This document shows positions 53,458 through 53,986 of a DNA stretch of 53,986 bases, piece after piece. The stretch comes from an uncultured Lachnospira sp. (lineage in GTDB: Bacteria; Bacillota; Clostridia; Lachnospirales; Lachnospiraceae). A model generated the notes under the pieces. That model saw only the letters and a list, made by a program, of their open reading frames with translations, did no database searches and had not been told where the DNA came from. Position numbers and translations under genes: made by a program. Each line of letters starts with the position of its first letter. The stretch's first letter is position 1. The stretch spans positions 1 through 53,986 of the forward strand of contig CAJUBU010000021.1 of the NCBI GenBank assembly GCA_910585095.1, given 5' to 3'.

Positions 53458-53840
53458 TTACTGAAGTGCATTTACTGCTGCCTGAACGTCATTCCATGTA
53501 CTTTCTATCTGAGTGCCATAATATGTAGTTCTATCGACAACTATATAAGGTCTTGCATTAATTGTGATAAAGCTACATCATTACTAGCAGCAATTTGATA
53601 AGACTTTCCTTTTGAAACAGACATTTCATATTTCCATGTTTGGTCTACCACCAAATATTTAAAAGTATCATTTCCTTCTTCTAACTCAATCGTTTCTCCA
53701 ACTTGTTCTCCATTTACTATTAAATATGTACTTTGACCCAAACTTCCACCTGGCTTATAACACATCTCAATTGTTCCATCACATGGTGCTGTAAATGTAA
53801 TATAATTATTTCCATTAAGTCTGCAAGAACGCTCTAATAC
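53458..53840 (-). pseudogene. Decayed C-terminal fragment of a surface/secreted protein
   Basis: One frame reads LNGNNYITFTAPCDGTIEMC..., a jelly-roll-like repeat of large secreted carbohydrate-active or adhesive proteins (FKYLVVDQTWKYEMSVSKGKSYQIAASNDVAL), and stops at 53541. A second frame overlaps and continues NARPYIVVDRTTYYGTQIES, TWNDVQAAVNALQ to TAA 53460-53458. No proper start or signal peptide exists; the 5' part is replaced by a terminator hairpin. Best read as a frameshifted remnant. Confidence 0.5.
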
Positions 53841-53844
53841 AAAT

Positions 53845-53899
53845 TTAAATAAAATGTAAAATAAGGAGAAGGACTCTAAAAACTGATTCCTTCCCCTTA
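53845..53899 (-). terminator. Intrinsic terminator of a gene beyond the right edge
   Basis: Minus strand GGGGAAGGA (53899-53891) pairs with TCCTTCTCC, followed by TTATTTT. Nothing else recognisable to 53986. Confidence 0.65.
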
Positions 53900-53986
53900 T
53901 CAATTAATCTATCATTCCAGTCTATATTGCCTATATATATATTTATAAATTCTCTGTATGTCCAACAATTTTCCCCTCTGCAATTT

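Overview
The window is AT-rich, low-GC Firmicutes DNA. Chromosomal genes at the right end (spoIVA, recG, alaS, apt, deoD, a FakA/YloV-type kinase, an Asp23 protein, rpmB, rpsU) indicate an endospore-forming Clostridia member, most likely Lachnospiraceae-like (family level is inference). Almost every gene is on the minus strand; the clear exception is a LysR regulator at 38136-39029.

Layout. (1) 1-23419: late half of a myovirus-type prophage read right to left. It has a lambda-like head and packaging module (two small-terminase candidates, GpA large terminase, DUF6148/gpW-like joiner, lipoprotein, DNA methyltransferase, GTG-started portal, ClpP-like protease, decoration protein, capsid, joining and completion proteins) followed by a P2-like contractile tail (sheath, tube, E/E' chaperone with a frameshift, tape measure, X, D, V, U, gp25, J, I, fibre). 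A sigma-region-4/ArpU-like regulator (22931-23419) sits upstream of everything. No integrase, repressor, replication or lysis genes are visible. (2) 23420-24568: gene-poor, with remnants of a second regulator and of an acyltransferase-3. (3) 24569-30293: accessory chromosome: MerR regulator and serine hydrolase, an FRG-domain protein, DUF3737-LysE pair, small protein, cyclophilin-like lipoprotein. (4) 30535-36328: FtsX/MacB-type ABC exporter, PaaK/CapK-like adenylate-forming enzyme and an Ntn-hydrolase lipoprotein. (5) 36633-39843: Lachnospiraceae-type hypotheticals, LysR, rpsU, structured intergenic repeats. (6) 40460-53166: housekeeping and sporulation genes. (7) 53292-53986: a small acidic peptide gene and a decayed surface-protein fragment.

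Most interesting signal. Two places in the prophage, before the packaging genes and before the methyltransferase/portal block, carry the same unusual control element on the minus strand: two ATTGCCCG boxes exactly 10 bp apart, 11 bp, a -10 box, and then a strong intrinsic terminator beginning within a few bases of the predicted start of transcription and lying upstream of the first gene. A promoter that fires straight into a terminator, twice, next to a phage late regulator, looks like a Q-type antitermination circuit in a Gram-positive phage. Other signals are a textbook T TTT TTA -1 frameshift site with hairpin in the tail chaperone; a tape measure with 132-bp and 33-bp repeats (multiples of 11 residues) and a single-base frameshift; a CcpC-like ATAA-N7-TTAT operator overlapping the -35 of both lipoprotein genes that flank the ABC/PaaK cluster; a 19-bp-spacer MerR promoter; and three families of palindromic dispersed intergenic repeats.
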